This document shows positions 8,440 through 17,165 of a stretch of DNA of 64,000 nt, piece by piece. The position numbers were made by a program, and so were the translations under genes. The DNA lies in NCBI RefSeq assembly GCF_003589925.1, contig NZ_CP032382.1, forward strand, positions 5,828,001 to 5,892,000, read 5' to 3'. This stretch comes from Chryseolinea soli. Its GTDB lineage: Bacteria; Bacteroidota; Bacteroidia; Cytophagales; Cyclobacteriaceae. How positions within the stretch are numbered: position 1 is the stretch's first letter; every line of letters begins with the position of its first letter. Under the pieces are notes generated by a model. The model saw only the letters and a program-made list of their open reading frames with translations, made no database searches and was not told the DNA's origin.

Positions 8440-9966
8440 ATGAGATACTCAAAGATTTCGGCAGTGATCATATTTCTGATGGTAAGCTGCAGTGTTCTTT
8501 CCTACAGTCAAACCGCACAACCGTCAGAAAGGATGGTGGCGGAAGGCTTGATACAAATTTACTTCGACGGATGGGCGACCGGCGACACGGCCAAACTCGG
8601 CCGGGCGATGCACTACTCCTGCCAATTAAAGTTTTTCAGGGATGGCAAGTTCACGGTGATGGACCGGGCAAAGTATCTGAGCCTTTACCGCTTGCACCCC
8701 AGGAACAAAGACCTGATCACGCAAATTGTAGCGCTCGACATCACGGGAAACACGGGCAGCGCAAAAACAGAGATCATTACCGCCAGGGACAAATTCACGG
8801 ACTATTTCAATCTGATGAAAGTCGACGAACAATGGTTCATTGTTGATAAGATCTCTTCGAGCGCGCCGCATAAAATGGTTGAGAAACCTGGCCCCAGCCC
8901 GGAGAAGGAAATTGTGGTCGATGAATTAAGGCGTCCGTGGAGCATGGCCTTTTTGTCGGAGGATGAAGTGCTGATCGCCGAGAAGGAAGGTGATTTGATC
9001 AAAGTGAACCTACTCAATAAGGAAAGGACCAGGATCAGTGGATTTCCTTCCGATATGGCGGATAGCATTGAGTTCTATCATCCCGGCGACAACACGGGAA
9101 AGTTTGAAGTGCTCCTGGACCCCGACTTCAGCAAAAATAAATACATATACATTTCGTACGCCGCTCAAAACGATAAGGGAAATGCCACTAAAATTATCCG
9201 GGGAGTGCTGGAAAACAATTCGCTGACAAAAATACAGACGCTTTTCGTGGCAACGCCTTATACGTTCGAACGCCATCACTACGGCGGCGGAATGACTTTC
9301 GGAGGCGATGGTAAACTTTATTTTACCATTGGCGAAAGACTGTTCAATGAAAAAAATGAGCCCGCTTTGCCGATCGCGCAAAACGTCCAGGACAAACGGG
9401 GTAAGATCTATCGCATCAATCCGGACGGATCGATCCCCAAAGATAATCCCGACTTCGGACCGGGCGCTGTTCCAGGATTATATGCTATGGGCATCCGGGC
9501 CGCACAAGGCATTACGTATAATCCTCTTACAAACAAAATATGGTTCAGCGAGCACGGCACGATTCAGGGAGATGAGCTAAATATTCTAACGCCACGCGCC
9601 AACTATGGGTGGCCTGTTAAAACCACGGGTAAGTACCGACACAGTGAATATGTGCCGCCGGTGATCAACGATACATTCACCGATCCGGTATGGTCATGGC
9701 TCCACACCGCGGCACCCACGGGATTGTTGTTCTATACCGGCGACGAATTTTCAGCGTGGAAGAACAACCTGCTCGTTGCTGGTCTATCCCGGGGCAGTCT
9801 GTGGCGAATGACGGTCGAAGGCGATAGGATCAAAAGCGCTGAAGAGTTGTTTGTCGATGACAGAAAAAGATTGAGGAAAGTGGTACAAAGTCCGGGCGGA
9901 AAATTGTATGTGTTGACAGATGAGATGCATGGGATGTTGATCAGGATCAAGAATGGGAAAGGGTGA
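8440..9966 (+). CDS. Secreted NTF2-like/PQQ-dependent aldose sugar dehydrogenase fusion
   Basis: A 508-residue protein with three parts. Residues 1 to about 24 are a signal peptide. Residues about 30-145 are an NTF2-like (putative lumazine-binding or DUF4440-type) domain. Residues about 155-508 form a glucose/sorbosone dehydrogenase beta-propeller of the soluble aldose sugar dehydrogenase type. Propeller landmarks are LRRPWSMAFLSEDEVLIAEKEG, HHYGGGMTFGGDGKLYFTIGER, YAMGIRAAQGITYNP and SEHGTIQGDELNIL. The propeller would bind PQQ and Ca2+ and oxidise aldoses in the periplasm. The N-terminal fold is not standard for this family. The regulator upstream may control it. Confidence 0.87.
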   Translation: MRYSKISAVIIFLMVSCSVLSYSQTAQPSERMVAEGLIQIYFDGWATGDTAKLGRAMHYSCQLKFFRDGKFTVMDRAKYLSLYRLHPRNKDLITQIVALDITGNTGSAKTEIITARDKFTDYFNLMKVDEQWFIVDKISSSAPHKMVEKPGPSPEKEIVVDELRRPWSMAFLSEDEVLIAEKEGDLIKVNLLNKERTRISGFPSDMADSIEFYHPGDNTGKFEVLLDPDFSKNKYIYISYAAQNDKGNATKIIRGVLENNSLTKIQTLFVATPYTFERHHYGGGMTFGGDGKLYFTIGERLFNEKNEPALPIAQNVQDKRGKIYRINPDGSIPKDNPDFGPGAVPGLYAMGIRAAQGITYNPLTNKIWFSEHGTIQGDELNILTPRANYGWPVKTTGKYRHSEYVPPVINDTFTDPVWSWLHTAAPTGLLFYTGDEFSAWKNNLLVAGLSRGSLWRMTVEGDRIKSAEELFVDDRKRLRKVVQSPGGKLYVLTDEMHGMLIRIKNGKG

Positions 9967-9977
9967 ATGGCTAGTTT

Positions 9978-9998
9978 CGGATGGACGACATCCATCCG
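9978..9998. repeat. Short inverted repeat between convergent genes
   Basis: CGGATGGA (9978-9985) pairs with TCCATCCG (9991-9998) around a 5-nt loop. It lies between convergent genes but no T-tract follows, so termination is uncertain. Confidence 0.35.
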
Positions 9999-10089
9999 GC
10001 AGGGTAGGAGTGCGAGAAAAATGGCTTGCGGGGAATGTGTCGCTTCGAAAAAACCAAAGATCCCGAAGGAGATTTCAAAACACCACCGC

Positions 10090-10584
10090 CTATTTTGTTA
10101 AATGATGGTTTAGGTTTTTCAGATACGTTTTAAGCGTCGCGTCATGTCCAAAAACAAATTTGGACATGAACCGGAAGAGCGGATTATATACTTCGCCATT
10201 TTCGGTGATGGTCAATTCGGTGCCTCCGTCAACAGCCTTCAACGTAAAGGTCCAGGTGCCTCCAAACGGCAAGCCCTTTGTCGCGATCTTCGTCATGAAT
10301 ACTTCTGTTTCTTTGATCACTTGCCCCTCGTACGCGATGACATCGCCGTGTTCCGAGGTTTCTTTCCAGTGCAGGTCGTCGATCACTTCCAGGTTTTTTA
10401 GGTCCCTTCGCCATTGGGCATAGTCCTTGGGTGTTGTAATGACTTGCCAGAGCTGCAAAGGCGCCACGGCGTTAAACGTTTGCCTCACCGTAGCCTGATG
10501 TTTTATGGGCATGAAATAGCCGATCAAAAAAATGATGGCAACAACGACTACGATCGCAAATAAGATGATGATGATCCACTTCAT
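10090..10584 (-). CDS. Membrane-anchored SRPBCC-domain protein
   Basis: A 164-residue protein. A single N-terminal transmembrane anchor spans residues 2 to about 26. The rest is a START/SRPBCC (polyketide cyclase-like) domain, with VRQTFNAVAPLQLWQVITTPKDYAQWR at the start and GTWTFTLKAVDGGTELTITENGEVYNPLFRF toward the end. Such domains bind hydrophobic ligands; the ligand is unknown. It starts 3 nt after the MarR gene stop, so the two form an operon and MarR probably controls it. Confidence 0.8.
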   Translation of the reverse strand: MKWIIIILFAIVVVVAIIFLIGYFMPIKHQATVRQTFNAVAPLQLWQVITTPKDYAQWRRDLKNLEVIDDLHWKETSEHGDVIAYEGQVIKETEVFMTKIATKGLPFGGTWTFTLKAVDGGTELTITENGEVYNPLFRFMSKFVFGHDATLKTYLKNLNHHLTK

Positions 10585-10587
10585 AAC

Positions 10588-11082
10588 TTATTGATTTTTT
10601 CTTTTGTCGCTCCGTTTTGCCCACGCCTTTTCAAAACTCTTGCTCTTCATCTCCATTTCCGCCGCGGATGCCAGCAGCCCAAGTCCATGGAGTGCAGCAG
10701 CGCGCTCCTCTTTGGTGAGTCTGGCCAGCACCGACTCGACAAGTTTAGGGTCCAGCACCGACTTGCTTCGCTTGACTTTCAGTCCGTGTGTAGTTAACAG
10801 CAGTCGCACCTTTCGGGAGTCTGTTTTATCCTTCTCGCGCTTCACATAACCGAGTTTCACCAGCCGTTCAATCGCTATAGACATCGTTGAGGGAGTCACG
10901 CCTAAATGCAACGCCAGCTCCTGCAAGGACAGGGGCTCATCGCCATCCAAATGATCGAGCACGCTACCCTGATGGGCAGTGAGTTTCACGCCTTTCACCG
11001 GATCGTTTACGTGCCGTGTATGGCAGGCAAAATAGATCTTCGGGTAAAAGGACATCAAAAGGGTTATGTCATCCACCGGCAT
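10588..11082 (-). CDS. MarR-family transcriptional regulator
   Basis: A 164-residue winged-helix protein. The wHTH occupies about residues 35-105 (LTAHQGSVLDHLDGDEPLSLQELALHLG, VTPSTMSIAIERLVKLGYVKREK, DSRKVRLLLT) and helices for dimerisation flank it. The ATG at 11082 is the only good start. The gene is first in an operon with the SRPBCC gene and divergent from the DUF1624 gene. The spacer has inverted repeats suited to a MarR dimer. Confidence 0.85.
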   Translation of the reverse strand: MPVDDITLLMSFYPKIYFACHTRHVNDPVKGVKLTAHQGSVLDHLDGDEPLSLQELALHLGVTPSTMSIAIERLVKLGYVKREKDKTDSRKVRLLLTTHGLKVKRSKSVLDPKLVESVLARLTKEERAAALHGLGLLASAAEMEMKSKSFEKAWAKRSDKRKNQ

Positions 11083-11109
11083 GGCTATCGAAAACGAATA
11101 TATAATTTG

Positions 11110-11150
11110 TTTTGACGAATCAAAATATATGGACGAAATTTATTTTTGTC
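11110..11150. promoter_or_regulatory. Inverted repeats in the MarR/DUF1624 divergent spacer
   Basis: TTTTGA (11110-11115) and TCAAAA (11120-11125) form a perfect repeat around CGAA. A second, imperfect pair is GACGAAA (11132-11138) with TTTTGTC (11144-11150), one mismatch. They are candidate MarR sites. Confidence 0.35.
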
Positions 11151-11226
11151 GAATAGTCTGTTTTCCAGGCGATGTATCCCCCAATCCATGGCACCACTTT
11201 TTGGTCCGCAACAACTATCTTCGCGC

Positions 11227-12390
11227 ATGCTAAAATCAATCGAAAGCTCCCAGAATAGCCATCGTCTCGAATCCATCGACATCGTGAGGGGATTGATCAT
11301 GATCATTATGGCCTTGGATCATGTTCGCGATTTTTTTAGCTACACGGCCTATCGCCCGGACGATGTGACGCAAACCTCCGTACTTTTGTTCTTCACGCGT
11401 TGGATCACCCATCTGTGTGCTCCGACTTTCATTTTCCTTTCAGGGATCAGTATTTATCTCTACTCCAAAAAGGAGGGGGATCTAAAAAAAACAAGCGTAT
11501 ATCTCTTCACCCGTGGGCTATGGCTGATCGCGGTGGAGATTTTGATCATCAGTTTTATACTGACACAAGGCTATCAACTAACGCTGCTAGAAGTTATCTG
11601 GACGATCGGGTGTTCAATGATCCTGCTCGCGGCCCTCATCTGGCTGCCGCGTTGGCTGCAGATAGGTCTTGCGTTGGCGATGATTGCCGGCCACAATGCC
11701 CTGCCCATGCTGGAAAAAGTATCGCCCGATAACATGGTGTTGGCCTTTTTGCATAACTCTCCGTTCTTCATAGGCGAGCCGCCAATTTTAGTCGCTTATA
11801 CGATTGTTCCCTGGGTTGGTGTGATGCTGCTGGGGTATGTTATCGGTCCGTGGTTTTTCTCTCCGGCAGAAACGCGGAATAAATTATTGCTAAGCAGTGG
11901 TGGTTTAGCACTGGTCCTTTTTTTTGTGTTGAGGTTTTTAAACCTCTACGGAGACCCGTCGCCCTGGAGCATTCAGGAACGCGGTGGGATTTTTACTTTG
12001 CTTTCATTTCTCAAAGTATCAAAATCTCCGCCATCACTTTTATTCCTGTCTGTAACCCTCGGTGTGGCATGCATACTATTGACACAAGCCGAGCGAATTC
12101 CCGCCAGGGCTAAACAAGTTCTGATTACCTATGGCCGGGTGCCGTTGTTCTATTTTATAGCGCACCTGGCACTCATCAGTGTTACATCCTTTTTGTGGAC
12201 CTACTTCGCATTCGGCAAGGGAGTTAACCTGTCTTTTACACCGGCTAAGGATTGGCCCGCGGAATATCACCCGGGTTTGCTGCGGGCTTATTTTGTATGG
12301 CTGCTGCTCATGGCCGCGCTCTATTACCCGTGCCGTTGGTATGGCCATTACAAAACAAAAACCAAGCGATGGTGGGTGTCTTATTTGTAA
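11227..12390 (+). CDS. DUF1624 / HGSNAT-like integral membrane protein
   Basis: A 387-residue polytopic membrane protein with about ten hydrophobic segments. The opening RLESIDIVRGLIMIIMALDHVRDFF is the signature of the DUF1624 / heparan-alpha-glucosaminide N-acetyltransferase-like family, in which the conserved Asp-His pair lies in the first helix. Relatives transfer acyl groups across membranes; the substrate here is unknown. The ATG at 11227 is chosen because the family domain begins about 15 residues later; the frame is open from 11146. It is divergent from the MarR gene. Confidence 0.82.
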   Translation: MLKSIESSQNSHRLESIDIVRGLIMIIMALDHVRDFFSYTAYRPDDVTQTSVLLFFTRWITHLCAPTFIFLSGISIYLYSKKEGDLKKTSVYLFTRGLWLIAVEILIISFILTQGYQLTLLEVIWTIGCSMILLAALIWLPRWLQIGLALAMIAGHNALPMLEKVSPDNMVLAFLHNSPFFIGEPPILVAYTIVPWVGVMLLGYVIGPWFFSPAETRNKLLLSSGGLALVLFFVLRFLNLYGDPSPWSIQERGGIFTLLSFLKVSKSPPSLLFLSVTLGVACILLTQAERIPARAKQVLITYGRVPLFYFIAHLALISVTSFLWTYFAFGKGVNLSFTPAKDWPAEYHPGLLRAYFVWLLLMAALYYPCRWYGHYKTKTKRWWVSYL

Positions 12391-12428
12391 CGGGAAATTC
12401 TGCGCGTGCGATCCACCTGAACATCACT

Positions 12429-13139
12429 TCAATGTTTTATAAAATCGACCAGAAGCCCTAAAAGGATCACGGAAACAGAAAATGTGACCATCCCTAACAG
12501 GTAGGAAGCAAGTGCCTTTAAATAGCTGACCACTCGCTTTCTATCAAAAAAATGCCCGATGGCCCAGGAACAATAGAGCACTCCAACAACGCCCGATAGC
12601 TTCATGGTGTGTAGTCCCGTTAACCCTTCGAAAATCGCAAAAACGGATAGTATCAACATCGCCATCCCCATGACGAAGCATAACAGAATTAAGATCTCAA
12701 AGAAATTGTAGTGCGCCCTATAAATGAGTTTTAGCCAGAAGGCGATGAATACGCCCATGATGATATTCGCATAGCCGTAATGATTCTGAACCCAGTTGGA
12801 AATTAAACTGACGGCTGAATTTTTTGTGTCATTCATGTCAATGTACCCTTGTTCAATATGGAAGAAATGTTCTATGGTTGAATAGATCAGCGAGGTTACT
12901 ACGAGAAACAGTACCGGTTTCACAAGCCTGCTTCTGTCAACGGTGATAAACGCATGAACACTTGGTCCGGGTTTACGCAGGAGTTCCTTCACCGTATACA
13001 CGATACCCTTCTCGAAATGTAAGACATGCTGAATTTCATGCACGATATAATGCCAATCAACTCTGTCAATTTGTAAGGGTCGACCACAGTGAGAGCAAAA
13101 ATTGCCAGTCATTGCCGTATTGCAATTCCTACAGTTCAT
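12429..13139 (-). CDS. DUF3667 zinc-ribbon membrane protein
   Basis: A 236-residue protein. The N-terminal zinc ribbon has two CxxC knuckles (CRNC at residues 3-6 and CSHC near 15-18), followed by a linker and four or five transmembrane helices (about residues 75-232). This is the DUF3667 layout, common in Bacteroidota and of unknown function. It converges on the DUF1624 gene and is divergent from the PAS-LuxR gene, with which it shares a palindrome. Confidence 0.82.
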   Translation of the reverse strand: MNCRNCNTAMTGNFCSHCGRPLQIDRVDWHYIVHEIQHVLHFEKGIVYTVKELLRKPGPSVHAFITVDRSRLVKPVLFLVVTSLIYSTIEHFFHIEQGYIDMNDTKNSAVSLISNWVQNHYGYANIIMGVFIAFWLKLIYRAHYNFFEILILLCFVMGMAMLILSVFAIFEGLTGLHTMKLSGVVGVLYCSWAIGHFFDRKRVVSYLKALASYLLGMVTFSVSVILLGLLVDFIKH

Positions 13140-13229
13140 CGCGTTATAAGGTTAGTTGGGCTGGGCATCCTATTTCCGTTTAAAGACGCCTTCATCCGCA
13201 AAAGTCCGCACAAAACGGTTTTCAAAGCC

Positions 13230-13245
13230 TACACTTTAGTGTAGA
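13230..13245. promoter_or_regulatory. Perfect palindrome upstream of the LuxR-type regulator
   Basis: Arms CTACACT (13230-13236) and AGTGTAG (13239-13245) flank a 2-nt centre. It is 25 nt upstream of the start at 13271 and inside the divergent spacer, so it could serve both genes. Confidence 0.45.
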
Positions 13246-13270
13246 TTTGTTCTGAATTCCCCCGTTTTGA

Positions 13271-14032
13271 ATGAAAAATAATAGGAGCTCAACCTTGCTC
13301 ACCAAGAATCACCTGGGAAAAATACCAGACGATGAACGCCTTCATCAGAATGACTATTTGGAAGCCGTAAAGGCTTTTGCCCGGTTAACCTACGAAAGCG
13401 TATATGTCATCAACTATGAAACGATGGCTTTTGAATACGTTTCAGAAAATCCGTTATTCTTATGCGGATATTCCCCTGCGGAAGTAATGGCGCTCGGTTA
13501 TGAGTTCTATTTCAAGAATGTCCCTGAGGATGATTTGACGTTATTGCATGTTATAAATGAAGCTGGATTTGATTTCTTTAAAAATTTACCCGGCGAAGAA
13601 AAAATACAATACAGCATAACGTACGATTTTCACCTGCTCCATCGCGATGGCAAGAAGGTCCTGATCAATCATAAACTTACGCCATTATTTCTTACCCGGG
13701 AAAAGAAGATGTGGAAGGCAATGTGTATAGTATCTATTTCGCATCATAAAACTCCGGGCAATATTTGCATACACAAGCAGGGCTCTGATGCCCTCTGGAA
13801 GTTAGATTTAAAAGATAAAACCTGGCGTAAATCCGAAAAGCCCAAACTTACAAAAAGGGAAATTGAAGTCCTGCATCTGCACGCCCAAGGGCTGTCAATC
13901 CATGAGATCGCAGAGAAAGTATCGGTCACCCCCGACACCGTGAAGTACTACCGGAGGCAGATTTTCGATCGTTTGAATGTAGGTACGATTGTAGAGGCGC
14001 TTTCTTATGCGGTTAACAACAAGATGATATAG
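13271..14032 (+). CDS. PAS-like sensor with LuxR-type HTH
   Basis: A 253-residue cytosolic regulator. Residues about 30-165 look like a PAS fold (VYVINYETMAFEYVSENPLFLCGYSPAEVMALG and YDFHLLHRDGKKVLINHKLTPLF). Residues about 190-253 are a LuxR HTH (LTKREIEVLHLHAQGLSIHEIAEKVSVTPDTVKYYRRQIFDRL). There is no receiver domain, so the signal is probably sensed directly by the PAS part. Its target is unknown; autoregulation or control of the divergent DUF3667 gene is possible. Confidence 0.83.
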   Translation: MKNNRSSTLLTKNHLGKIPDDERLHQNDYLEAVKAFARLTYESVYVINYETMAFEYVSENPLFLCGYSPAEVMALGYEFYFKNVPEDDLTLLHVINEAGFDFFKNLPGEEKIQYSITYDFHLLHRDGKKVLINHKLTPLFLTREKKMWKAMCIVSISHHKTPGNICIHKQGSDALWKLDLKDKTWRKSEKPKLTKREIEVLHLHAQGLSIHEIAEKVSVTPDTVKYYRRQIFDRLNVGTIVEALSYAVNNKMI

Positions 14033-14144
14033 GCCACAGAGTCGTATGTGACCTATGCCATAAGAAAATCGGATCATGGCGTGCCGCGGATCAATACAGA
14101 TGCCACGAAGAGGGTAGATGCGTTCCTTGGACGATTTGCTCAAA

Positions 14145-14783
14145 CTATATCTTTTCAGCCCACACATAAGCCCGTCTGGTGGCATACTCGGCATCCGGAT
14201 AGGGGAGACGTTCCACGGCATCAATTATTCTGAAATGACTGTCGCGAAGCAGGTTTAGTATACGGTCCGTTTGCAAGAAGTGCAAATCAATATCAACATC
14301 AATATCGTTTGCCTTATCAAAATGCACCGTCTCTTCTCCCACATGAAACGAGAATAGAAAATGTGCACCTTTTTTCAAAACGCGATTTACTTCTCTAAAG
14401 GCCTCGGCGATCTGATCATAGTCAAAGTGCACAATGGCATAAAAGGCTACCGCCGACGCAAAGTGATCTGCAGGGTAGGGTAGGCCAAGAAGGTCCCCCG
14501 TCTCGAACCGGAGATATGGAAAAATGCCCCGGGCCACATTCACCATTCCCGGCGAAATATCAATACCCACGATGTCCTCCAGCCCCGCGTCAAACAAAAA
14601 TTTCGTGGTTTGTCCAGGTCCGCAACCAAAGTCAGCACAGGTACCTGCATTTTTATGGAGCCGTGCAAACTCATTCAAGATCAAACGATCAAAATGTTTT
14701 TTAGAGAGCTCATCCAGGCGGGTGGCTGCATAGCTTTCGGCTGTAGCATTATAACACGTTATTATTTTCTCCTGCGGCTGCAT
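14145..14783 (-). CDS. Class I SAM-dependent methyltransferase
   Basis: A 212-residue Rossmann-fold methyltransferase. Motif I is CADFGCGPGQTTKFL near residue 50, the acidic residue of motif II is in IVGIDISPGMV, and motif IV is FASAVAFYAIVHFDY. It resembles UbiE/Methyltransf_11 type enzymes acting on small molecules; the substrate is unknown. The ATG at 14783 lies 2 nt after the stop of the alcohol dehydrogenase gene, so it is translationally close and probably last in the six-gene operon. Confidence 0.85.
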   Translation of the reverse strand: MQPQEKIITCYNATAESYAATRLDELSKKHFDRLILNEFARLHKNAGTCADFGCGPGQTTKFLFDAGLEDIVGIDISPGMVNVARGIFPYLRFETGDLLGLPYPADHFASAVAFYAIVHFDYDQIAEAFREVNRVLKKGAHFLFSFHVGEETVHFDKANDIDVDIDLHFLQTDRILNLLRDSHFRIIDAVERLPYPDAEYATRRAYVWAEKI

Positions 14784-14785
14784 TT

Positions 14786-15793
14786 TCAATCTGTATTTTG
14801 TAAAACCATTTTCATCGGAACCTTTCCTTTTTTTACGAGATCAATGGCTTCATTGAGTTGGGAAAATGCCATGACCTCTACCATGCTCTGGATGTTGTGC
14901 TTCGCGGAAAACGCCAACATGTTTGTCATATCTTTGCGACTCCCGGTGTAGTTGCCATAGATCGTCCGCTGGGCATAATCATACAGCAATCCCATATTGA
15001 GCGGCAGTTTATTCAAAGGTTGCGCCACGACACAAAGCTTGCCCTGAGGGGACAGCATTTGTAAATAGGCATTCAAATCAAAATTCACATTTAATGTGGA
15101 AAGGATAAAGTCGAATTTCCTGGTGAGCGCTGTGTTGGCACTGAGGTTTGAACTATCCACAAATTCACCTCCGAGCGTGCGGATCATCTCACTTTTTTCA
15201 CGACTGCGGGAAAATGCGGAAACATCGTGGCCCATCTTATGAAGAAATTGGATCGCCAGGTGACCGAGACCACCAATGCCCAGGACGGCTGTTTTGGAAT
15301 TTTCAGGCAAGTTCGCGCGCACGATGGCAGCGTACACCGTCAGGCCTGAAGACAACAGCGGCGCTGCCTTTGCGGAATCGAGCTCTCTTGGGATCTTGAA
15401 GGCAAATCTTCCATCGACAATAATATGCTTTGCAAGCCCACCCGGGAAGTCAACGGCGATCACTTTCTGTTCGGGACAAAATTGCTCGTTGCCATCCCAA
15501 CAGAATTCACAATGGAAACAAGCCGCGAGCTGGTAGCCTACACCAACGCGATCTCCATTTTTCAGATGTTCTACAGCGGAACCCCTTTGTTCAATGGTGC
15601 CGATAATTTCATGGCCGGCCACCAGCGGAAATTTTGAATCGCCCCATGCGTTGTTCATCATCTGAACGTCGCCGGTAGCGATCGCGCAATGGGAGATCTT
15701 TACCAACACTTCATTTTTATCCAGTCGTCTTTCGTAAGCAAAAGGCTCGGCTTTGCCACCAGGTTGTTTTACCGCATACGCTTCTATTTTCAT
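14786..15793 (-). CDS. Zinc-dependent alcohol dehydrogenase (MDR, cinnamyl-alcohol type)
   Basis: A 335-residue medium-chain dehydrogenase. The catalytic zinc ligands are in KISHCAIATGD and AGHEIIG, and the structural zinc cluster is present as four Cys in AACFHCEFCWDGNEQFCPEQ. The Rossmann motif is GIGGLGHLAIQF. The layout fits NADP-dependent cinnamyl-alcohol/YahK-like aldehyde reductases; the substrate is inferred only at class level. Its start overlaps the stop of the upstream hydrolase by 4 nt (ATGA). Confidence 0.88.
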   Translation of the reverse strand: MKIEAYAVKQPGGKAEPFAYERRLDKNEVLVKISHCAIATGDVQMMNNAWGDSKFPLVAGHEIIGTIEQRGSAVEHLKNGDRVGVGYQLAACFHCEFCWDGNEQFCPEQKVIAVDFPGGLAKHIIVDGRFAFKIPRELDSAKAAPLLSSGLTVYAAIVRANLPENSKTAVLGIGGLGHLAIQFLHKMGHDVSAFSRSREKSEMIRTLGGEFVDSSNLSANTALTRKFDFILSTLNVNFDLNAYLQMLSPQGKLCVVAQPLNKLPLNMGLLYDYAQRTIYGNYTGSRKDMTNMLAFSAKHNIQSMVEVMAFSQLNEAIDLVKKGKVPMKMVLQNTD

Positions 15794-16335
15794 AGGGACT
15801 TAATATCGTTGGCGACAAGGGTGAGGTCGTTGTTAAGTTGATGCCCGCCAACGGGAATTTCGCGGAAGGAAGCCCAGGGAAGTTGCTGCTTATAAATAGT
15901 GAAATGACCAAACGGGACTTCTTCATCATCGAGACACTGATAAAGGAACAAAGGAATTTTCTGGTCGATTTTTTTGGCAAAATTTGGCTGGAGTTTAAAC
16001 GCCTGAACCCAATCTTGGTCACCGCTCCAAAAAGGTGTGCCGATAAGAAAAATACCCGCGATCTTTCTTTTGATCTCCAGTTCAGAAAGACATGCCAGTA
16101 GCATGGAAGCTCCGAAAGAGTGGCCGACCAGGATAACGCCATCTTTACTGGCGGAAATTTCCTTGCTGATCTGCTCGCGCCTCCCCAGGTCCGGTGTTCC
16201 ATTGTTAACCAGTAGCGGATAGTGAACGGAATATCCAGAACCTAGCTTCAATTTAAGGGAATCGACAAGTTTTGCATCCGTATCATAGCCCTCTTCCGAT
16301 CCGCTCCCGTGAAAGAATATTATGTGTTTTGCCAT
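15790..16335 (-). CDS. RBBP9/YdeN-type alpha/beta hydrolase
   Basis: A 181-residue serine hydrolase. The nucleophile elbow is VGHSFGASML, the Asp lies in CLDDEEVPFG, and the His in PVGGHQLNND. The N-terminal strand KHIIFFHGSGSEEGYD is typical of the RBBP9/YdeN family. There is no signal peptide, so it is cytosolic. The substrate is unknown. It starts 23 nt after the DinB-like gene and overlaps the dehydrogenase gene by 4 nt. Confidence 0.83.
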   Translation of the reverse strand: MAKHIIFFHGSGSEEGYDTDAKLVDSLKLKLGSGYSVHYPLLVNNGTPDLGRREQISKEISASKDGVILVGHSFGASMLLACLSELEIKRKIAGIFLIGTPFWSGDQDWVQAFKLQPNFAKKIDQKIPLFLYQCLDDEEVPFGHFTIYKQQLPWASFREIPVGGHQLNNDLTLVANDIKSL

Positions 16336-16358
16336 GGTGTTGTGATTACGCTTTGTTA

Positions 16359-16856
16359 TTAAAACTTTTCTGCCGTCACTTTGTTAAAATCAATCACCTG
16401 CTTCGTGTGTCTTATGATGTGGTTTTCATAGAGAATCGCGCATTCGTATTTTGTCAGGTTCCCCCAGACGGGCAACTCCCAATCAACACAAGTCTCGGTT
16501 AGATCTTCCTGGTCGATCATCCGGAAGACTTCGTCCCGCGATGCACGTAAGGAGACGATCAGGTCCTCTTTTGTATAGTGCTTTGCGTCAGGTTCAATAT
16601 CGGGTGCGTTGGTGAACTTCTTCCCAAAATCCAGAAACAGCGCCTTGATCGCATCGGCATTTTTATCGTATGCGCGTTCTGTCTTTTTAGTGGAACCTAA
16701 ATTCGTGTCCGTCCCTTTTAGGATGTGGTTGGCAATCTGGCCTACCGACCAGCCACCATCAGCCCGTTTCCTATTGACATCATCGTGTTGCTGAAGGGCA
16801 TGAATGAAATGGTCAAAGACCGTTTCCATCCGGAGTTTCAATTCGTTTTTGTTCAT
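16359..16856 (-). CDS. DinB-like (DfsB) four-helix protein
   Basis: A 165-residue protein with DinB-family hallmarks: a helix opening (LKLRMETVFDHFIHALQQHDDVN), the segment GGWSVGQIANHILKGTD with a metal-binding His, and a C-terminal NHIIRHTKQVIDF supplying further His ligands. Members are metal-dependent, and some are thiol transferases or detoxification enzymes, but this one's reaction is unknown. It is the third gene of the minus-strand cluster. Confidence 0.82.
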   Translation of the reverse strand: MNKNELKLRMETVFDHFIHALQQHDDVNRKRADGGWSVGQIANHILKGTDTNLGSTKKTERAYDKNADAIKALFLDFGKKFTNAPDIEPDAKHYTKEDLIVSLRASRDEVFRMIDQEDLTETCVDWELPVWGNLTKYECAILYENHIIRHTKQVIDFNKVTAEKF

Positions 16857-16886
16857 GGGGGAATAATGGGATAGTATGAGATGCGA

Positions 16887-17126
16887 TTAGTCCAATTTTT
16901 TTGACAGCGCCATTGGCTTTGGGTGCTTAAGTCTATAGATACTCACGGAATGAATGACGACAGCGATAAAACTCCCGGTTACAATGGGTGCTGCGCCTAC
17001 GAGGAAACCATAGAGGATATAAATGGCGTTTGCCACGAGCGATAACGTCCTCAAATACAGAATGTCTTTCATCGTCATGGATGTCAGATTCAAGGTAAGC
17101 GCCAGAAAACCTAAAGCGTTGGTCAT
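16887..17126 (-). CDS. Small membrane protein resembling YgjV/PQ-loop type
   Basis: A 79-residue protein with two or three hydrophobic helices (LGFLALTLNLTSMTM, LRTLSLVANAIYILYGFLV, IVTGSFIAVVIHSVSIYRL) and a basic tail. The pattern is like short YgjV inner-membrane proteins, a tentative match. It sits 30 nt upstream of the DinB-like gene and 39 nt downstream of the GNAT gene, so it is probably part of the same operon. Confidence 0.6.
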   Translation of the reverse strand: MTNALGFLALTLNLTSMTMKDILYLRTLSLVANAIYILYGFLVGAAPIVTGSFIAVVIHSVSIYRLKHPKPMALSKKLD

Positions 17127-17165
17127 GGGATGATGGTTAAAGGTTCAGCATAATAACCTAATGCA

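Noticed and set aside
9978..9998. 8-bp hairpin as a terminator for the sugar dehydrogenase gene
   Set aside because: There is no T-tract, so termination is not supported, although the repeat itself is real.
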